Shown: positions 1-9,659 of the stretch, in pieces
How the letters are laid out: each line of letters opens with the position of its first letter
Numbering within the stretch: position 1 is the first letter of the stretch
Source of the DNA: an uncultured Selenomonadaceae bacterium
GTDB lineage: Bacteria; Bacillota; Negativicutes; Selenomonadales; Selenomonadaceae
Direction: 5' to 3'
DNA: 15,712 nucleotides
Assembly: GCA_905236785.1 (NCBI GenBank)
Contig: CAJOQC010000084.1
Location: 1-15,712 of the forward strand
Position numbers and translations under genes: made by a program
The notes under the pieces: generated by a model
The model's database searches: none
Seen by the model: the letters and a program-made list of their open reading frames with translations, nothing else
Told to the model about the DNA's origin: nothing

Positions 1-8
1 TTGTCAGT

Positions 9-85
9 CGGGACGTAGCGCAGTTTGGTAGCGCGCTTCCTTGGGGTGGAAGAGGCCGTGGGTTCAAATCCCGCCGTTCCGACCA
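9..85 (+). tRNA. tRNA-Pro (anticodon GGG), CCA encoded
   Basis: A full cloverleaf can be folded by eye. The 7-bp acceptor stem pairs 9-15 with 75-81 and has one G-U pair. The anticodon stem pairs 36-40 with 48-52 around the loop TTGGGGT (41-47), which places GGG at 43-45 after the invariant T at 42. The T-arm pairs 58-62 with 70-74 around TTCAAAT. The discriminator A82 is followed by encoded CCA at 83-85. A GGG anticodon reads proline codons CCC and CCU. Only 8 nt of upstream sequence are in the window, so its promoter is not visible. It lies on the same strand as valS, and a terminator-like hairpin separates the two. Confidence 0.95.
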
Positions 86-110
86 TTCATAAAACAAACT
101 CACGAATTTT

Positions 111-150
111 ACCCTTTCGTCCCTTGCGGAATGAAAGGGTTTATTTTATT
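111..150 (+). terminator. Rho-independent terminator after tRNA-Pro
   Basis: An 8-bp stem pairs ACCCTTTC (111-118) with GAAAGGGT (133-140). Weaker pairing continues inward, including C122-C123 with G128-G129 around a TTGC loop. The T-rich run TTATTTTATT (141-150) follows. It most likely ends the tRNA transcript. Because only 23 nt lie between it and the valS start, it could alternatively act as a leader attenuator if valS is read from an upstream promoter. I see no T-box specifier or antiterminator and no convincing promoter between 86 and 173. Confidence 0.75.
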
Positions 151-173
151 CATAAATTAAGAGAGGAAATACA

Positions 174-2876
174 TTGAACATGAAACCCGAAACAATTCCC
201 GCGAAGGTTTATGACCCAAAGTCTTTTGAAAAAAAGCAATATCGCTTTTGGGAAGAAAATAATTTTTTCCACGCCGAAGTTGACGAAAACAAAGAACCGT
301 ACAGCATCGTAATCCCCCCGCCGAACGTGACGGGGCAACTGCACATGGGGCATGCCTTGGACGAAACTTTGCAGGATATTCTCATTCGTTTTAACCGCAT
401 GAACGGCAAAGATACCCTGTGGATGCCGGGAACCGACCATGCAGGCATCGCAACTCAAGCCAAAGTCGAAGGCGCGTTGCGGGAAGAAGGAACGAGCCGC
501 CATGAACTCGGACGGGAAAAATTCTTAGAGCGGGTTTGGCAATGGAAAGAAAAATACGGCAACCGTATCACCGAACAACTTCGTTCATTGGGTTCGTCCC
601 TTGACTGGGAGCGGGAACGCTTTACCATGGACGAAGGCTGCAGCCGCGCCGTTCGCGAAGTTTTCACCCGTCTTTATAACGAAGGACTTATTTATCAGGG
701 GCGGCGAATTACGAATTGGTGCCCGGAGTGTATGACGGCTCTGTCGGACATCGAAGTAAACCATGAAACCGAACAGGGAAAGCTGTGGCATTTGCGCTAC
801 AAAGTAAAAGATACGGACGAATATGTGGAAATTGCCACCACTCGCCCGGAAACAATGTTCGGCGACACCGGCGTTGCCGTTCATCCAGGCGACGAACGCT
901 ATCGTCATCTTGTGGGCAAAACTTTGATTTTGCCCATTGTGGAGCGGGAAATTCCTCTCTTTGCCGACGAATATGTAGACCCCGCCTTCGGCACGGGGGC
1001 GGTAAAAGTTACCCCCGCCCATGACCCCAACGATTTTGAAATGGGCTTGCGGCATAACCTGCCGCAGGTGAAAGTCATCGAAAACGACGGTACAATGGGC
1101 GAAGGCGCAGGGAAATACGCAGGCCTTGATCGCTACGAGTGCCGCAAAAAATTGATAGAAGAACTAAAAAGCACCGGCGTTCTTGTGGGCATAAAAGACC
1201 ATGAACACGCCGTGGGGCATTGTTCCCGTTGCGGCACGACGGTGGAGCCGCTTGTCAGCAAACAGTGGTTCGTTAAGATGGACAGCCTTGCCAAGCCCGC
1301 CATCAGAGCCGTGGAGGACGGGCGCATTAAGTTTGTCCCCGAACGGTTCACGAAAATTTATATAAACTGGCTCACGGAAATTCGCGATTGGTGCATCAGC
1401 CGTCAACTGTGGTGGGGGCATCGCATCCCCGCATGGTATTGCGACGATTGCGGCAAAACCACGGTTTCCGCCACGGACGCCACAGCTTGCGCCCATTGCG
1501 GCAGCAAGAACATTCATCAAGACGAGGATGTTCTTGACACATGGTTTAGTTCCGGCCTGTGGCCCTTTGAAACCATGGGTTGGCCGGAAAATACCAAAGA
1601 ATTAAAACACTATTACCCCACAAGCGTTTTGGTGACGGGCTACGATATAATTTTCTTCTGGGTGGCCAGAATGATTATGATGGGCTTAAAGTTCGCCGAC
1701 GACGTTCCCTTTAAGTATGTGTTTATCCATGGTTTGGTGCGCGACCAAGAAGGCCGCAAGATGAGTAAATCATTGGGTAACGGCATCGACCCATTGGAAG
1801 TAATAGATAAATACGGGGCGGACACGTTGCGGTTTATGCTCATAACGGGCAACACACCCGGCAACGATATGCGTTTTTATTGGGAACGGGTGGAAAGCGC
1901 CCGCAACTTTGCCAACAAAATTTGGAACGCCTCCCGCTATATGCTCATGAATATCGCCGAAAGCGACTACGACGAGAATTTTGTTCCGCAGGACGCAGAC
2001 TACACTTTGGCGGACAGGTGGATTTTGGCGCGGCTTAATAAGACCGTGGCAAGCGTCACCGAAAACCTCAACCGTTTCGAGCTTGGCGAAGCGGGGCGCA
2101 GTATTTATGAATTTATCTGGAGCGAATTTTGCGATTGGTACATAGAGCTTACCAAAAGCCGCCTTTACGACAAGGAAAACGAAAGAAGCCGCATGACCGC
2201 CCTTCACACCTTGCTCTTTGTCCTTGATTATTCCCTGCGGCTTTTGCATCCCTTTATGCCCTTTATCACCGAGGAAATTTGGCAAAAACTCCCCGGCAAT
2301 TCGAGCGAAAAAGAGCTTAAAAGCCTTATGGTCGCGCCATGGCCGAAGGCGCAAAAATTCGCCTTTATCGGCCAAAGCGACGAAGAGGATATGACGTCCA
2401 TAATGTCGGTTATTAAAACCATTCGCAATTTGCGCGCCGAAGTTGGGGCGTTGCCGGGCAAAAAGAGCGAAGTTATAGTCGGTATCGAGGACGCCCGCTT
2501 AAAAGAAATTTTTGTTGCCAACGAAAAATATATCATAAGCCTTGGGGCTGCCGAGCCGGTGAAATTTATCGACGGAAGCGAAGAAAAGCCGCAAAACGCC
2601 GTGACCGGCGTTGCCGACGCCATAACGGTTTATTTGCCGCTGTTGGGGCTTATCGACGTAGAAAAGGAAACGGCCAAACTGCAAAAGGAACTGCAAAAAA
2701 TAATCGCCGAAACGGAAAAACTGACAAAGAAACTCGGCAACGAGGCATTTTTGCAAAAAGCGCCGCCAAACGTGGTGGCAGGCGAAAAGGAAAAACTTGT
2801 TGCCTACGGCGAAAAGCAGAAAACGGTGCAAAAACGAATTGACGAATTAAACGCCCTCAAGGAACAAAAACAATGA
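174..2876 (+). CDS. valS: Valine--tRNA ligase (ValRS)
   Basis: Cytoplasmic class Ia aminoacyl-tRNA synthetase that charges tRNA-Val with valine. Length (900 aa) is normal for bacterial ValRS. The HIGH-type motif is HMGH at 57-60, [10 protein letters not shown] starts at 86, and the KMSKS loop is at 529-533. The CP1 editing domain, which deacylates Thr-tRNA-Val, shows [17 protein letters not shown] from about 222 and [17 protein letters not shown] from about 273. Cys pairs in CxxC form occur (for example CSRCG and CDDCG). The family's C-terminal tRNA-binding coiled coil covers about 835-900. The TTG start at 174 is chosen because GAGAGG (161-166) sits 7 nt upstream; the in-frame ATG at 180 would leave a 13-nt spacing. 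It is the first gene of the putative six-gene operon, and its stop overlaps the folC start by 4 nt (ATGA). Confidence 0.97.
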   Translation: MNMKPETIPAKVYDPKSFEKKQYRFWEENNFFHAEVDENKEPYSIVIPPPNVTGQLHMGHALDETLQDILIRFNRMNGKDTLWMPGTDHAGIATQAKVEGALREEGTSRHELGREKFLERVWQWKEKYGNRITEQLRSLGSSLDWERERFTMDEGCSRAVREVFTRLYNEGLIYQGRRITNWCPECMTALSDIEVNHETEQGKLWHLRYKVKDTDEYVEIATTRPETMFGDTGVAVHPGDERYRHLVGKTLILPIVEREIPLFADEYVDPAFGTGAVKVTPAHDPNDFEMGLRHNLPQVKVIENDGTMGEGAGKYAGLDRYECRKKLIEELKSTGVLVGIKDHEHAVGHCSRCGTTVEPLVSKQWFVKMDSLAKPAIRAVEDGRIKFVPERFTKIYINWLTEIRDWCISRQLWWGHRIPAWYCDDCGKTTVSATDATACAHCGSKNIHQDEDVLDTWFSSGLWPFETMGWPENTKELKHYYPTSVLVTGYDIIFFWVARMIMMGLKFADDVPFKYVFIHGLVRDQEGRKMSKSLGNGIDPLEVIDKYGADTLRFMLITGNTPGNDMRFYWERVESARNFANKIWNASRYMLMNIAESDYDENFVPQDADYTLADRWILARLNKTVASVTENLNRFELGEAGRSIYEFIWSEFCDWYIELTKSRLYDKENERSRMTALHTLLFVLDYSLRLLHPFMPFITEEIWQKLPGNSSEKELKSLMVAPWPKAQKFAFIGQSDEEDMTSIMSVIKTIRNLRAEVGALPGKKSEVIVGIEDARLKEIFVANEKYIISLGAAEPVKFIDGSEEKPQNAVTGVADAITVYLPLLGLIDVEKETAKLQKELQKIIAETEKLTKKLGNEAFLQKAPPNVVAGEKEKLVAYGEKQKTVQKRIDELNALKEQKQ

Positions 2877-4168
2877 CTTACGAAGAGTCGCTTGCATATT
2901 TGACGACGCGGCAAAGTTTCGGTATAAAACCGGGGCTTGACAGGATAACAAAACTCCTTAATCTCTTAAACAACCCGCAGAACAATTATCGTATTGTTCA
3001 TATTGCCGGGACAAACGGCAAGGGTTCGACAGCGGCGATGACGGCAAATTTTCTCACTGCGGCGAACATTACCACGGGGCTTTTCACGTCCCCCCATTTA
3101 ATTGATTACACCGAACGAATGAAAATAAACGGCGAAGACATAACGCCGGAGGAATTTGCCGACTGCATAGCCGCCGTTGCCAAAATCGCCGACGCTTTTG
3201 GGGAGGACTCCCCAACGCAATTTGAAATTTTAACGGCGGCGGCCTTTCTCTTTTTTGCGCGGCAAAATGTCGAATACGCCGTTATTGAGGCTGGCATGGG
3301 GGGGCTTTTGGACTCCACCAACGTTGTAACCCCCGCCCTTACCGTTATCACCAACGTCAGCATCGACCACACGGCCTACTGCGGTTCGACAATAGACGAA
3401 ATTGCCCGCCACAAAGCAGGGATAATAAAGGCGGGTTGCCCCGTAATCACAGCCGCAACGGAAAGGGCGGCGGAAATTATCGCCGCAACCGCCGCCGAAA
3501 AAGAAGCCGATGTTTTTTCTTACGGCGTTGATTTTTCCGCCGAGTTTACAAAACACACCGACCAAACGCAGGTGCTGTCCTTTACCTCCGCGTTGCTCGG
3601 CATAAAAGATTTAACATACGAAATTTCGTTAATGGGTCTCAATCAAATCGAGAACAGCGCGACTTCCTTGATGTGCGCGGCGGTTCTTCACAACCTTGAC
3701 GAGCGTATAACGGCACAAAAAGCGGCTCTTGCCATGAAAAGTGCCCGTTGGCCGGGCAGGTTTGAATGTTTTTCCGTCGGTATGCAAAAAATTGTTTTTG
3801 ATGGGGCGCATAATGCCGCGGGAGCAAAAAGTCTGCGGGAGAATCTTGATTTTTATTTCCCCGATATGCCGCGAGTGTTCCTAATCGGAATTTTGCGCGA
3901 CAAAGAGGCGGACATTATGCTAAAAACCCTCCTTCGCCCCGAAGACGCGGCAGTGACGGCAACGCCAACAAGCGAGCGAGCGTTAAACGCGGCGGAACTT
4001 GCCGCCTTGGCGAAAAAATACGCAGGGAACGTCGAAGTTTCCCCCGACAATTATACGGCGATAAAACGCGCCATGCTTATTGCATCAAGCGGGCGGCTTT
4101 TAATTGCGGCGGGGTCGTTGTATCTTATCGGCGACTTAAGACGCAGATTCAGCTCGGTTTTACATTGA
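2873..4168 (+). CDS. folC: Folylpolyglutamate synthase / dihydrofolate synthase
   Basis: Mur-ligase-family enzyme that uses ATP to add glutamate to folates and, in bifunctional forms, to make dihydrofolate from dihydropteroate. Visible motifs, in order: the P-loop GTNGKGS (46-52); TSPHL (72-76) in the substrate loop; [14 protein letters not shown] (139-152), the FolC signature, usually written GLGGRLDATN; SIDH (163-166), with the metal-binding His; ARHKAGIIK (178-186), holding the Lys that is carbamylated in characterised homologues; and FDGAHN (309-314) at the start of the C-terminal domain. Length (431 aa) is typical. The ATG overlaps the valS stop codon (ATGA), which implies translational coupling. 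A valS-folC pair is common in Firmicutes. Whether it also has DHFS activity cannot be told from sequence alone. Confidence 0.95.
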   Translation: MTYEESLAYLTTRQSFGIKPGLDRITKLLNLLNNPQNNYRIVHIAGTNGKGSTAAMTANFLTAANITTGLFTSPHLIDYTERMKINGEDITPEEFADCIAAVAKIADAFGEDSPTQFEILTAAAFLFFARQNVEYAVIEAGMGGLLDSTNVVTPALTVITNVSIDHTAYCGSTIDEIARHKAGIIKAGCPVITAATERAAEIIAATAAEKEADVFSYGVDFSAEFTKHTDQTQVLSFTSALLGIKDLTYEISLMGLNQIENSATSLMCAAVLHNLDERITAQKAALAMKSARWPGRFECFSVGMQKIVFDGAHNAAGAKSLRENLDFYFPDMPRVFLIGILRDKEADIMLKTLLRPEDAAVTATPTSERALNAAELAALAKKYAGNVEVSPDNYTAIKRAMLIASSGRLLIAAGSLYLIGDLRRRFSSVLH

Positions 4169-4180
4169 CAGGTATACTTA

Positions 4181-6379
4181 ATGAGAACGGTAATTGACGA
4201 ACTGCGTCAGCGACGACGCAAAAAATCCTTTGAAAAATGGATATTCCGCGCAATTTTGGCCGAGGCTTTTTTTGTGGCCTTGTCACCCTCCTTGGCCACC
4301 GTCGCGCTTTTGGGCGGCATTGTTCTTATGATTTTGCGCCTGATTACTCTAAAGGATTCAAGAGTTTTTCGGAGTTTGCCCTTTGATGTGCCGCTGGCTC
4401 TTTTTTGTGTGTTGGGCGCAGTTTCTGTGGTTGCATCCCCCGATATGGCCTTTAGCTTTTACAATTATTACAACTTGGCGGGAGTTTACGCCCTGACTTA
4501 TTTGTTGTTCGGGCAAAACGTCAAGACCGCCGCCGAAATAAAAAAAATCGTGGCGGCGTTGGGGCTTTCGGCTGTGCTGGTGGTGCTGTACGGCTTCTTT
4601 CAGTATGTTTTCGGCGTTGACACCACAAGTATGCGCTGGGTTGACGGCGAAGCCTTCCCCGAACTTACGACCCGCATTTATTCCACCTGGGAAAACCCCA
4701 ACATCTTTGCCGGGTATCTTGACATATTGGCTCTCGTTTTGTTGGGCTTTTTGCTGAAAAGCCGCGACAAGTTTCAAAAAACGGTTTTGGCGGCGGCTAT
4801 ACTGACCGTCAGTGTTTGTCTTATCATGACTTACGCTCGCGGGGCTATGCTGACCCTTGTTATCGTTCTTGTGGCTTGCGGAATTACCGAAGAACGGCGT
4901 ATTTTGCCGATATGTTTTGTGGCGGCTGTTACGGCTCTCGTGGCGGATTCCACCCTTTACGAGCGGCTTTTGTCCGTGTTTTCCGCCGCCGACTCGTCTT
5001 CTGCGTTACGCTTTGCCCTGTGGGAGAGTACCTTGGCCATGATAGGCGACCATCCCTTTTTCGGCATCGGTTGGGGCGCGTATTTCATGGTGTATCCGCA
5101 GTATGATTATTACTTGCAAAATTCTGCGGTTACGATTTATCATGCCCACAATCTGTACTTAAATTACGCCGCAGAAATCGGCATTGCAGGGGCGGCGGCC
5201 TTTTGCTGGTACTTTTTCGGCACTATGCGCCTTGCGCTTACCGCCAAGTTTTTGCCCGAGGACAAAGAGCCGCCCGCAGAATTTTTCACCCTGCCAAGTT
5301 TTGCCGCCGCCGACAACGATGACAAAATTGTGTCCATCGCCGATAAGTTGGGCGTGAAGGACGAAGAGCCGGCCGATGCGACAAAAGAAGAACCCACGAA
5401 GGAGCAGAGCGAAAAGAACGAAACGAAAAAAACGGAAGAAACTACAGAAACAAAAGAGGAAACGCCGACGAAGGAACAGAAAAAAGAAACTGCCGAAGAA
5501 GGCAACGACGAGAAGGAAACCGACGAAGAACCTGCGACAAAAACGGAAAAACAGGAAGCAGATACGGGCAAAACCGCAAAAGCAGAAGAGGAAAAAACTA
5601 CCGACGGCAAAACAAAGGAAGAGGAAAAAGCCGACGAAGAACCCTCGCAAAAAACGGAAAAACAGGAAGCAGACACAAGCAAAACCGCAAAAGCGGAAGA
5701 GGAAAAAGCCCCCGACGGCGAACCGAAGAAAAAAGAAAAAGCCGACGGCAACGAAATAAAAAAAGACGATACGGCAAAAGAAAATAAAACCGACGGAGAG
5801 GCCGAAACTGCGGCGGAAGAGGGCAAAACAAAAGAAACCCTTGCCCTAAAAGCCGCCGACGGCGAAAACCTCATCGACAAGAAAAAGCCGGAAGAAAATG
5901 ACGGAAAAGAAATGCCTGCCGACGACGCTCCGCTTGAATTAAGCCTATCCGAAGCCGTCGCCGCAAGCCTTGCCCAAAAGGAGAGCAAAAAAACCGCCAA
6001 AGATAAAGACGAAAAAGAAAAGGCAACATCTGCGGCAACAAAACTCGATGCCGAGGCAAAGGAGACAGAAGCCACGGATAAGAACGAAATGACTCCTGCC
6101 CACACCGAAAGTGATGGGGAAGAAACCGTCGATGACGTGCCTTTAACATGGCATGAGCGGCTCAATAACTTCCTCACTTGGGATGACGAGCGGGTGTTGG
6201 CCGGCTTTACCTTCGGCATTGGTCTGGCCTTTGTGTCCGTGGCGTTAAACGGCATAACGGACGACCTTTTGTTTAACATTCCATCGTCGATTTTACTGTG
6301 GCTGTTGGCCGCCCTTGCGGCGGTCATGGCCGAAACGGCGAAAAACGACACTGTCGGCGACAGCGAAGGAGAGCAATAA
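4181..6379 (+). CDS. O-antigen ligase/polymerase (Wzy/WaaL)-type membrane protein with a large Lys/Glu-rich insert
   Basis: Polytopic inner-membrane protein of the Wzy_C/O-antigen ligase superfamily, whose members polymerise or transfer lipid-linked glycans at the outer face of the membrane. Residues 1-350 hold many hydrophobic helices plus typical family landmarks: ENPNIFAGYL (171-180), TYARGAML (217-224), LWESTLAMIGDHPFFGIGWG (280-299) and HAHNLYLNYAAEIGIAG (321-337). The closing helix pair is at about 672-692 and 699-716, with the family-like NGITDDLLFNIP between. From about 355 to 668 the expected short loop is replaced by roughly 300 hydrophilic, Lys/Glu/Ala/Thr-rich residues, including a 37-residue tandem duplication (447-520). 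This loop is probably cytoplasmic (inference from family topology). The start lies 12 nt after folC, with only a weak ACAGG upstream. The substrate is unknown; the LCP gene next door supports a role in envelope glycopolymers. Confidence 0.8.
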   Translation: MRTVIDELRQRRRKKSFEKWIFRAILAEAFFVALSPSLATVALLGGIVLMILRLITLKDSRVFRSLPFDVPLALFCVLGAVSVVASPDMAFSFYNYYNLAGVYALTYLLFGQNVKTAAEIKKIVAALGLSAVLVVLYGFFQYVFGVDTTSMRWVDGEAFPELTTRIYSTWENPNIFAGYLDILALVLLGFLLKSRDKFQKTVLAAAILTVSVCLIMTYARGAMLTLVIVLVACGITEERRILPICFVAAVTALVADSTLYERLLSVFSAADSSSALRFALWESTLAMIGDHPFFGIGWGAYFMVYPQYDYYLQNSAVTIYHAHNLYLNYAAEIGIAGAAAFCWYFFGTMRLALTAKFLPEDKEPPAEFFTLPSFAAADNDDKIVSIADKLGVKDEEPADATKEEPTKEQSEKNETKKTEETTETKEETPTKEQKKETAEEGNDEKETDEEPATKTEKQEADTGKTAKAEEEKTTDGKTKEEEKADEEPSQKTEKQEADTSKTAKAEEEKAPDGEPKKKEKADGNEIKKDDTAKENKTDGEAETAAEEGKTKETLALKAADGENLIDKKKPEENDGKEMPADDAPLELSLSEAVAASLAQKESKKTAKDKDEKEKATSAATKLDAEAKETEATDKNEMTPAHTESDGEETVDDVPLTWHERLNNFLTWDDERVLAGFTFGIGLAFVSVALNGITDDLLFNIPSSILLWLLAALAAVMAETAKNDTVGDSEGEQ
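5519..5740 (+). repeat. In-frame tandem duplication, two 111-bp units (37 aa each)
   Basis: Unit 1 is 5519-5629 (residues 447-483) and unit 2 is 5630-5740 (residues 484-520) of the O-antigen-ligase-type protein. By direct comparison 27 of 37 residues match. The shared cores are DEEP, KTEKQEADT and KTAKAEEEK. The DNA is likewise similar, with scattered, mostly conservative changes, so the duplication is not brand new. The flanking sequence is of the same Lys/Glu-rich composition but does not continue the 37-residue period clearly. Confidence 0.85.
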
Positions 6380-7743
6380 TGCGAAAGACGCGCCACAAAA
6401 AACGCAATTACACGCGAATAAAATATTTTGCCCTTTTTGTCGTCCTTGTGCTGGCGATTGTGGGAGCCATAAAGTTTATTCCCGCCGAAAACGACAGCGA
6501 CGACAGGGCGGACATAAAGAGCAAAATAGAGGACAAAGGAGTTGTTCATATTTTGCTCATGGGGGTAGACCGCCGCGCCGACGACGTAGGCCGCAGCGAT
6601 ACTCTTATGGTGGCGACCGTTGACATGAAAAACAACAAAGCCGCCCTGCTGTCCGTCCCCCGGGACACTTTAGCCCCCATTGAAGGTCATAAGTACGACA
6701 AAATAAATCATGCTTACGCTTACGGCGGGCAAAAATTGACCCAAAAAACCGCCGAAAATTTATTGGGCGTGTCAATCGACCGCTATGTGATGATTGACAC
6801 CGGCGCTTTTGAAAAAATAATCGATGCCATGGGCGGAATTGACATCAACGTGGAAAAACGTATGTACTACGAAGATCCCTGGGACGACAACGGCGGCTTG
6901 GTAATCGACCTCTACCCCGGCGAACAACATCTTGACGGCTACGGCGCGGTGCAATATGTCCGTTATCGCGACGGCGAAGGGGACATAGGGCGCATTTCCC
7001 GTCAGCAAAAATTCATGAAAGCTCTTCTGTCACAAGTCGTAACCCCCGCCATGTTGTCCCGCTTGCCGAATATAATCGAAAAAGTCGGCTCGGCTGTGGA
7101 AACCGACATGAGCGCCGCCGAAATTCTCGAATTTTCGCGGATAATGAAAAATTTGCATGACAACGGCCTTGCCGCCAAGACCCTCCCCGGCACGCCGGCT
7201 TATTTTGACGATGTGAGCTATTGGTTGCCGGATATGGTGGCTCTTCGCACAGAACTGGCCAAAGATGCGGGCGCGAGCGAAATAACGGAGGCCATGCAAA
7301 AAGAGGCCGAGGCCGCCGCCAAAAAATACACCGACAATCTCCCCAATGACCTAAAGAAAGTGGAAGAATCCGCCAACGACATCCAAAAGGATATGGCGGC
7401 AAAGAAGGACAGCGAAAAAACGGAAGAAAAATCGGAAGAAAAGACCGACGACGACGATGCGCCGGCGGCCCCCGAAAATATTTCCGTAATGGTGATAAAC
7501 TCAAGCGGCATAAACGGCGCAGGAGCGGATGCGGCGGATATTTTGCGGCGAAAAGGCTTTATTATTTCCGGCGTCGAAACAGGCAAGACCGATTCCAAGG
7601 AAAACACATCAATAACCACCGCCGCCCAAAACACGGATCTGTTTTACGGTATGCCCTTTGAGTGCATCATCTTGGACGGCGGCGACAAAAATCAAGCCGT
7701 GGTCAACATAGGCCGCGATTATGTGAAACAAAATCGGGAGTGA
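6379..7743 (+). CDS. LytR-CpsA-Psr (LCP) family glycopolymer ligase with LytR_C domain
   Basis: Membrane-anchored LCP protein. The family transfers lipid-linked glycopolymers (teichoic acid, capsule or similar) onto cell-wall peptidoglycan outside the membrane. A basic N-terminus is followed by one transmembrane helix (about 17-35). The LCP domain (about 56-220) shows LLMGVDRR (59-66), GRSDT (71-75), SVPRDT (92-97), KINHAYAYGG (108-117), YVRYRDGEGD (193-202) and IGRISRQQKF (203-212); the Asp and Arg residues in these blocks are the family's metal and pyrophosphate ligands. A charged Glu/Lys/Asp-rich linker (about 300-365) leads to a LytR_C domain (about 367-448). Length is 454 aa. I take the ATG at 6379, which overlaps the previous TAA by one base behind GAAGGAGAG (6365-6373). 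The longer in-frame start at 6298 would lie wholly inside the upstream gene. Confidence 0.93.
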   Translation: MRKTRHKKRNYTRIKYFALFVVLVLAIVGAIKFIPAENDSDDRADIKSKIEDKGVVHILLMGVDRRADDVGRSDTLMVATVDMKNNKAALLSVPRDTLAPIEGHKYDKINHAYAYGGQKLTQKTAENLLGVSIDRYVMIDTGAFEKIIDAMGGIDINVEKRMYYEDPWDDNGGLVIDLYPGEQHLDGYGAVQYVRYRDGEGDIGRISRQQKFMKALLSQVVTPAMLSRLPNIIEKVGSAVETDMSAAEILEFSRIMKNLHDNGLAAKTLPGTPAYFDDVSYWLPDMVALRTELAKDAGASEITEAMQKEAEAAAKKYTDNLPNDLKKVEESANDIQKDMAAKKDSEKTEEKSEEKTDDDDAPAAPENISVMVINSSGINGAGADAADILRRKGFIISGVETGKTDSKENTSITTAAQNTDLFYGMPFECIILDGGDKNQAVVNIGRDYVKQNRE

Positions 7744-7748
7744 AATTT

Positions 7749-9659
7749 TTGGAACTTTTGACCGTAGCGGAATTACAAAAGTCCTTCGGCGCGGATTTAA
7801 TTTTTAAGGACGTGTCTTTTCGCGTTGCCAAAGGGGAACATATCGGCCTTGTGGGGGCGAACGGTTCGGGAAAAACCACGCTCGTTCGTTGTCTGTTGGG
7901 GCTTTGCGAGTATGACGGCGGCTCGGTGAAGTTTGATGCCGCCGCCTCCGTGGGTTATGTGGAGCAGCAGGCGGATTTTTCCGCCGCCACCCTCTATGAC
8001 GAGTTTCTGACGGCCTTTGCCGACGTTATCTCCCTAAAAGAAAAAAAGCGTTCCATGGAAAAAAGCATCACCGCCGCAAGCGACACGGCGGAACTTGATG
8101 CCTACGGCGCGGTGGTCGATAAATTTGAACAAATGGGCGGCTACGATTTTGAAAGCCGCATATTAAAAGTCGCCTATGGGCTGGGCTTTGGCAAAGAGGA
8201 TTTGGAAAAAAGCCCCGCTCTTTTTTCCGGCGGCTGGCAAACGCGAATACTTCTGGCAAAGGCTTTGCTCCGCGAGCCGGATTTTCTCTTTTTGGACGAA
8301 CCGACGAACCATCTTGACATAAAGCAAACAATGTGGCTCGAAACCTTTTTGCAAAGCTACGGCGGAGGTTTGGTGCTTATTTCTCATGACCGTTTTTTTC
8401 TTGATCGCGTCGCCCATAAGATTTTGGAACTTACGAATAAAACCGTAAATCTTTACGACGGCAATTACAGCCGTTTTGTGAAACTGCGGGAGGAAAAAAA
8501 CGCCGCCCTAAACGCCGCCTATCAAAAGCAACAAGAATACATCAAAAAAACCGAAGAATACATTCGCCGCTATCGCGCAGGCATAAAGTCCAAACAGGCG
8601 CGAGGGCGCGAGAGCAGATTAAATCGTTTGGAGCGTTTATCCCCCGTCGAACAGGACAAAGCCATGGCCTGTTTTAACTTTATGCCCCCCGCCGAATCCG
8701 CCGAACGGGTGGCCGAACTTTCGGAAATAAGCGTAAGTTTCGGCGACAAAACTATTTTTGCGGGGGTGAACTGCCTAATAGAAAAAGGCACGGCAACTGC
8801 GCTTATAGGCAGCAACGGCGCAGGGAAAACCACGCTGTTAAAAGTTTTGGTGGGGGAGCTTTCCCCAACGCATGGCAATGTAAAAATCGGCAACCGCGTA
8901 AAAATCGGTTATTTTTCCCAACAACATGAGGGGCTTCACAAGGAAAACACCCTGATTGACGAAATTATTTACGAGTTTGGCGCAAACGAGGAACAGGCGC
9001 GAAATTTGTTGGGAGCTTTTTTGTTTAGAGGCGACGAGGTATTTCGGCAAATCGGCGACCTTTCGGGGGGCGAGCAGTCTCGCCTTGCCTTTTTGAAACT
9101 CATGCTGACGGGCGCGAATTTTTTGATATTGGACGAGCCGACAAATCACCTTGACATCCCAGCCAAGGAGGCTGTCGAAAACGCTCTTGCTGCTTTTCCG
9201 GGGACATTTTTGGTCGTATCCCACGACCGTTATTTTTTGGACAAAATCGCCGACCGTACTTTGGAACTTGAAAACGGCAAATTGACGGAATACCTCGGCA
9301 ATTACAGCTATTACCGCGCCAAGAAGGACGAAGAAAAAAGAATTGCCGAAGAGGGCGCGGCGACACCCACCGCCAAAAAAAGCGGCGGGCAAAAACAAAG
9401 GGCGGAGCAGCGCGGCGAACCCGCAAGGAGATCCACTTCCTTTGCGGGGCTTACCGCCGACAAACGCGCCGAAATGATTGACCGCGCCGAGGCGGAAATT
9501 GCCATGGCGGAGGCGGAGCTAAAGGGGCTTGAATTTGAAATGAACCGCCCCGAAACTCAAGGCGACCCCGAAAAGAGCCGCGAGATAGCCGCCCTTTACG
9601 CCGCCAAAGAAAAGGAAATTGCCGAACGTTATTCAAAATGGGAAAGTTTGCTCGAATGA
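7749..9659 (+). CDS. ABC-F family ATPase (Uup/YheS/YdiF-like)
   Basis: Soluble tandem-ATPase protein with no membrane segment; ABC-F proteins act on ribosomes (translation factors or antibiotic protection) rather than in transport. NBD1 has Walker A GANGSGKTT (36-44), signature FSGGWQTR (159-166) and Walker B LDEPTNHLD (182-190). NBD2 has GSNGAGKTT (354-362), LSGGEQSR (438-445) and LDEPTNHLD (461-469). Between them, about 245-315, is the charged linker that reaches the ribosomal P-site in characterised relatives. About 520-636 is a coiled-coil C-terminal extension. Length is 636 aa. I prefer the TTG at 7749 because GGGAG (7736-7740) sits 8 nt upstream and MELLTVAELQKSFG matches the family's usual N-terminus. 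The GTG at 7740 is an alternative but has no Shine-Dalgarno site. The signature FSGGW resembles YheS, but I cannot assign the subfamily or any antibiotic resistance. Confidence 0.92.
   Translation: MELLTVAELQKSFGADLIFKDVSFRVAKGEHIGLVGANGSGKTTLVRCLLGLCEYDGGSVKFDAAASVGYVEQQADFSAATLYDEFLTAFADVISLKEKKRSMEKSITAASDTAELDAYGAVVDKFEQMGGYDFESRILKVAYGLGFGKEDLEKSPALFSGGWQTRILLAKALLREPDFLFLDEPTNHLDIKQTMWLETFLQSYGGGLVLISHDRFFLDRVAHKILELTNKTVNLYDGNYSRFVKLREEKNAALNAAYQKQQEYIKKTEEYIRRYRAGIKSKQARGRESRLNRLERLSPVEQDKAMACFNFMPPAESAERVAELSEISVSFGDKTIFAGVNCLIEKGTATALIGSNGAGKTTLLKVLVGELSPTHGNVKIGNRVKIGYFSQQHEGLHKENTLIDEIIYEFGANEEQARNLLGAFLFRGDEVFRQIGDLSGGEQSRLAFLKLMLTGANFLILDEPTNHLDIPAKEAVENALAAFPGTFLVVSHDRYFLDKIADRTLELENGKLTEYLGNYSYYRAKKDEEKRIAEEGAATPTAKKSGGQKQRAEQRGEPARRSTSFAGLTADKRAEMIDRAEAEIAMAEAELKGLEFEMNRPETQGDPEKSREIAALYAAKEKEIAERYSKWESLLE

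Noticed and set aside
9..85. tRNA-Pro as an integration site for a mobile element
   Set aside because: No integrase and no repeat of the tRNA 3' end was noticed downstream. The genes beside it are core housekeeping genes.
86..173. A T-box riboswitch controlling valS
   Set aside because: Only 88 nt separate the tRNA from valS, and the only structure is a simple terminator hairpin. No specifier stem or T-box consensus is seen.
5376..5759. Plus-strand Lys/Arg-rich open frame within the membrane-protein gene
   Set aside because: It is a frame-shifted reading of the same repetitive insert, of extreme composition and without its own context.
6298..6378. Longer N-terminus for the LCP protein starting at 6298
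   Set aside because: It lies inside the upstream gene and would place a Cys/Arg-rich, non-family extension before the basic N-terminus and anchor helix. The ATG at 6379 has a good Shine-Dalgarno site.
5164..6549. Long minus-strand open frame (461 codons), Ser/Phe-rich, opposite the charged insert
   Set aside because: It is the mirror of the Lys/Glu-rich repeat region: GAA/AAA-rich codons leave no stops on the other strand. It has no recognisable domain, and it lies opposite a protein with clear family motifs on both sides of the insert.
7662..7748. Longer N-terminus for the ABC-F protein starting at 7662
   Set aside because: The extension overlaps the LytR_C coding region and is unlike the family. 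TTG at 7749 with GGGAG 8 nt upstream fits the usual ABC-F start.
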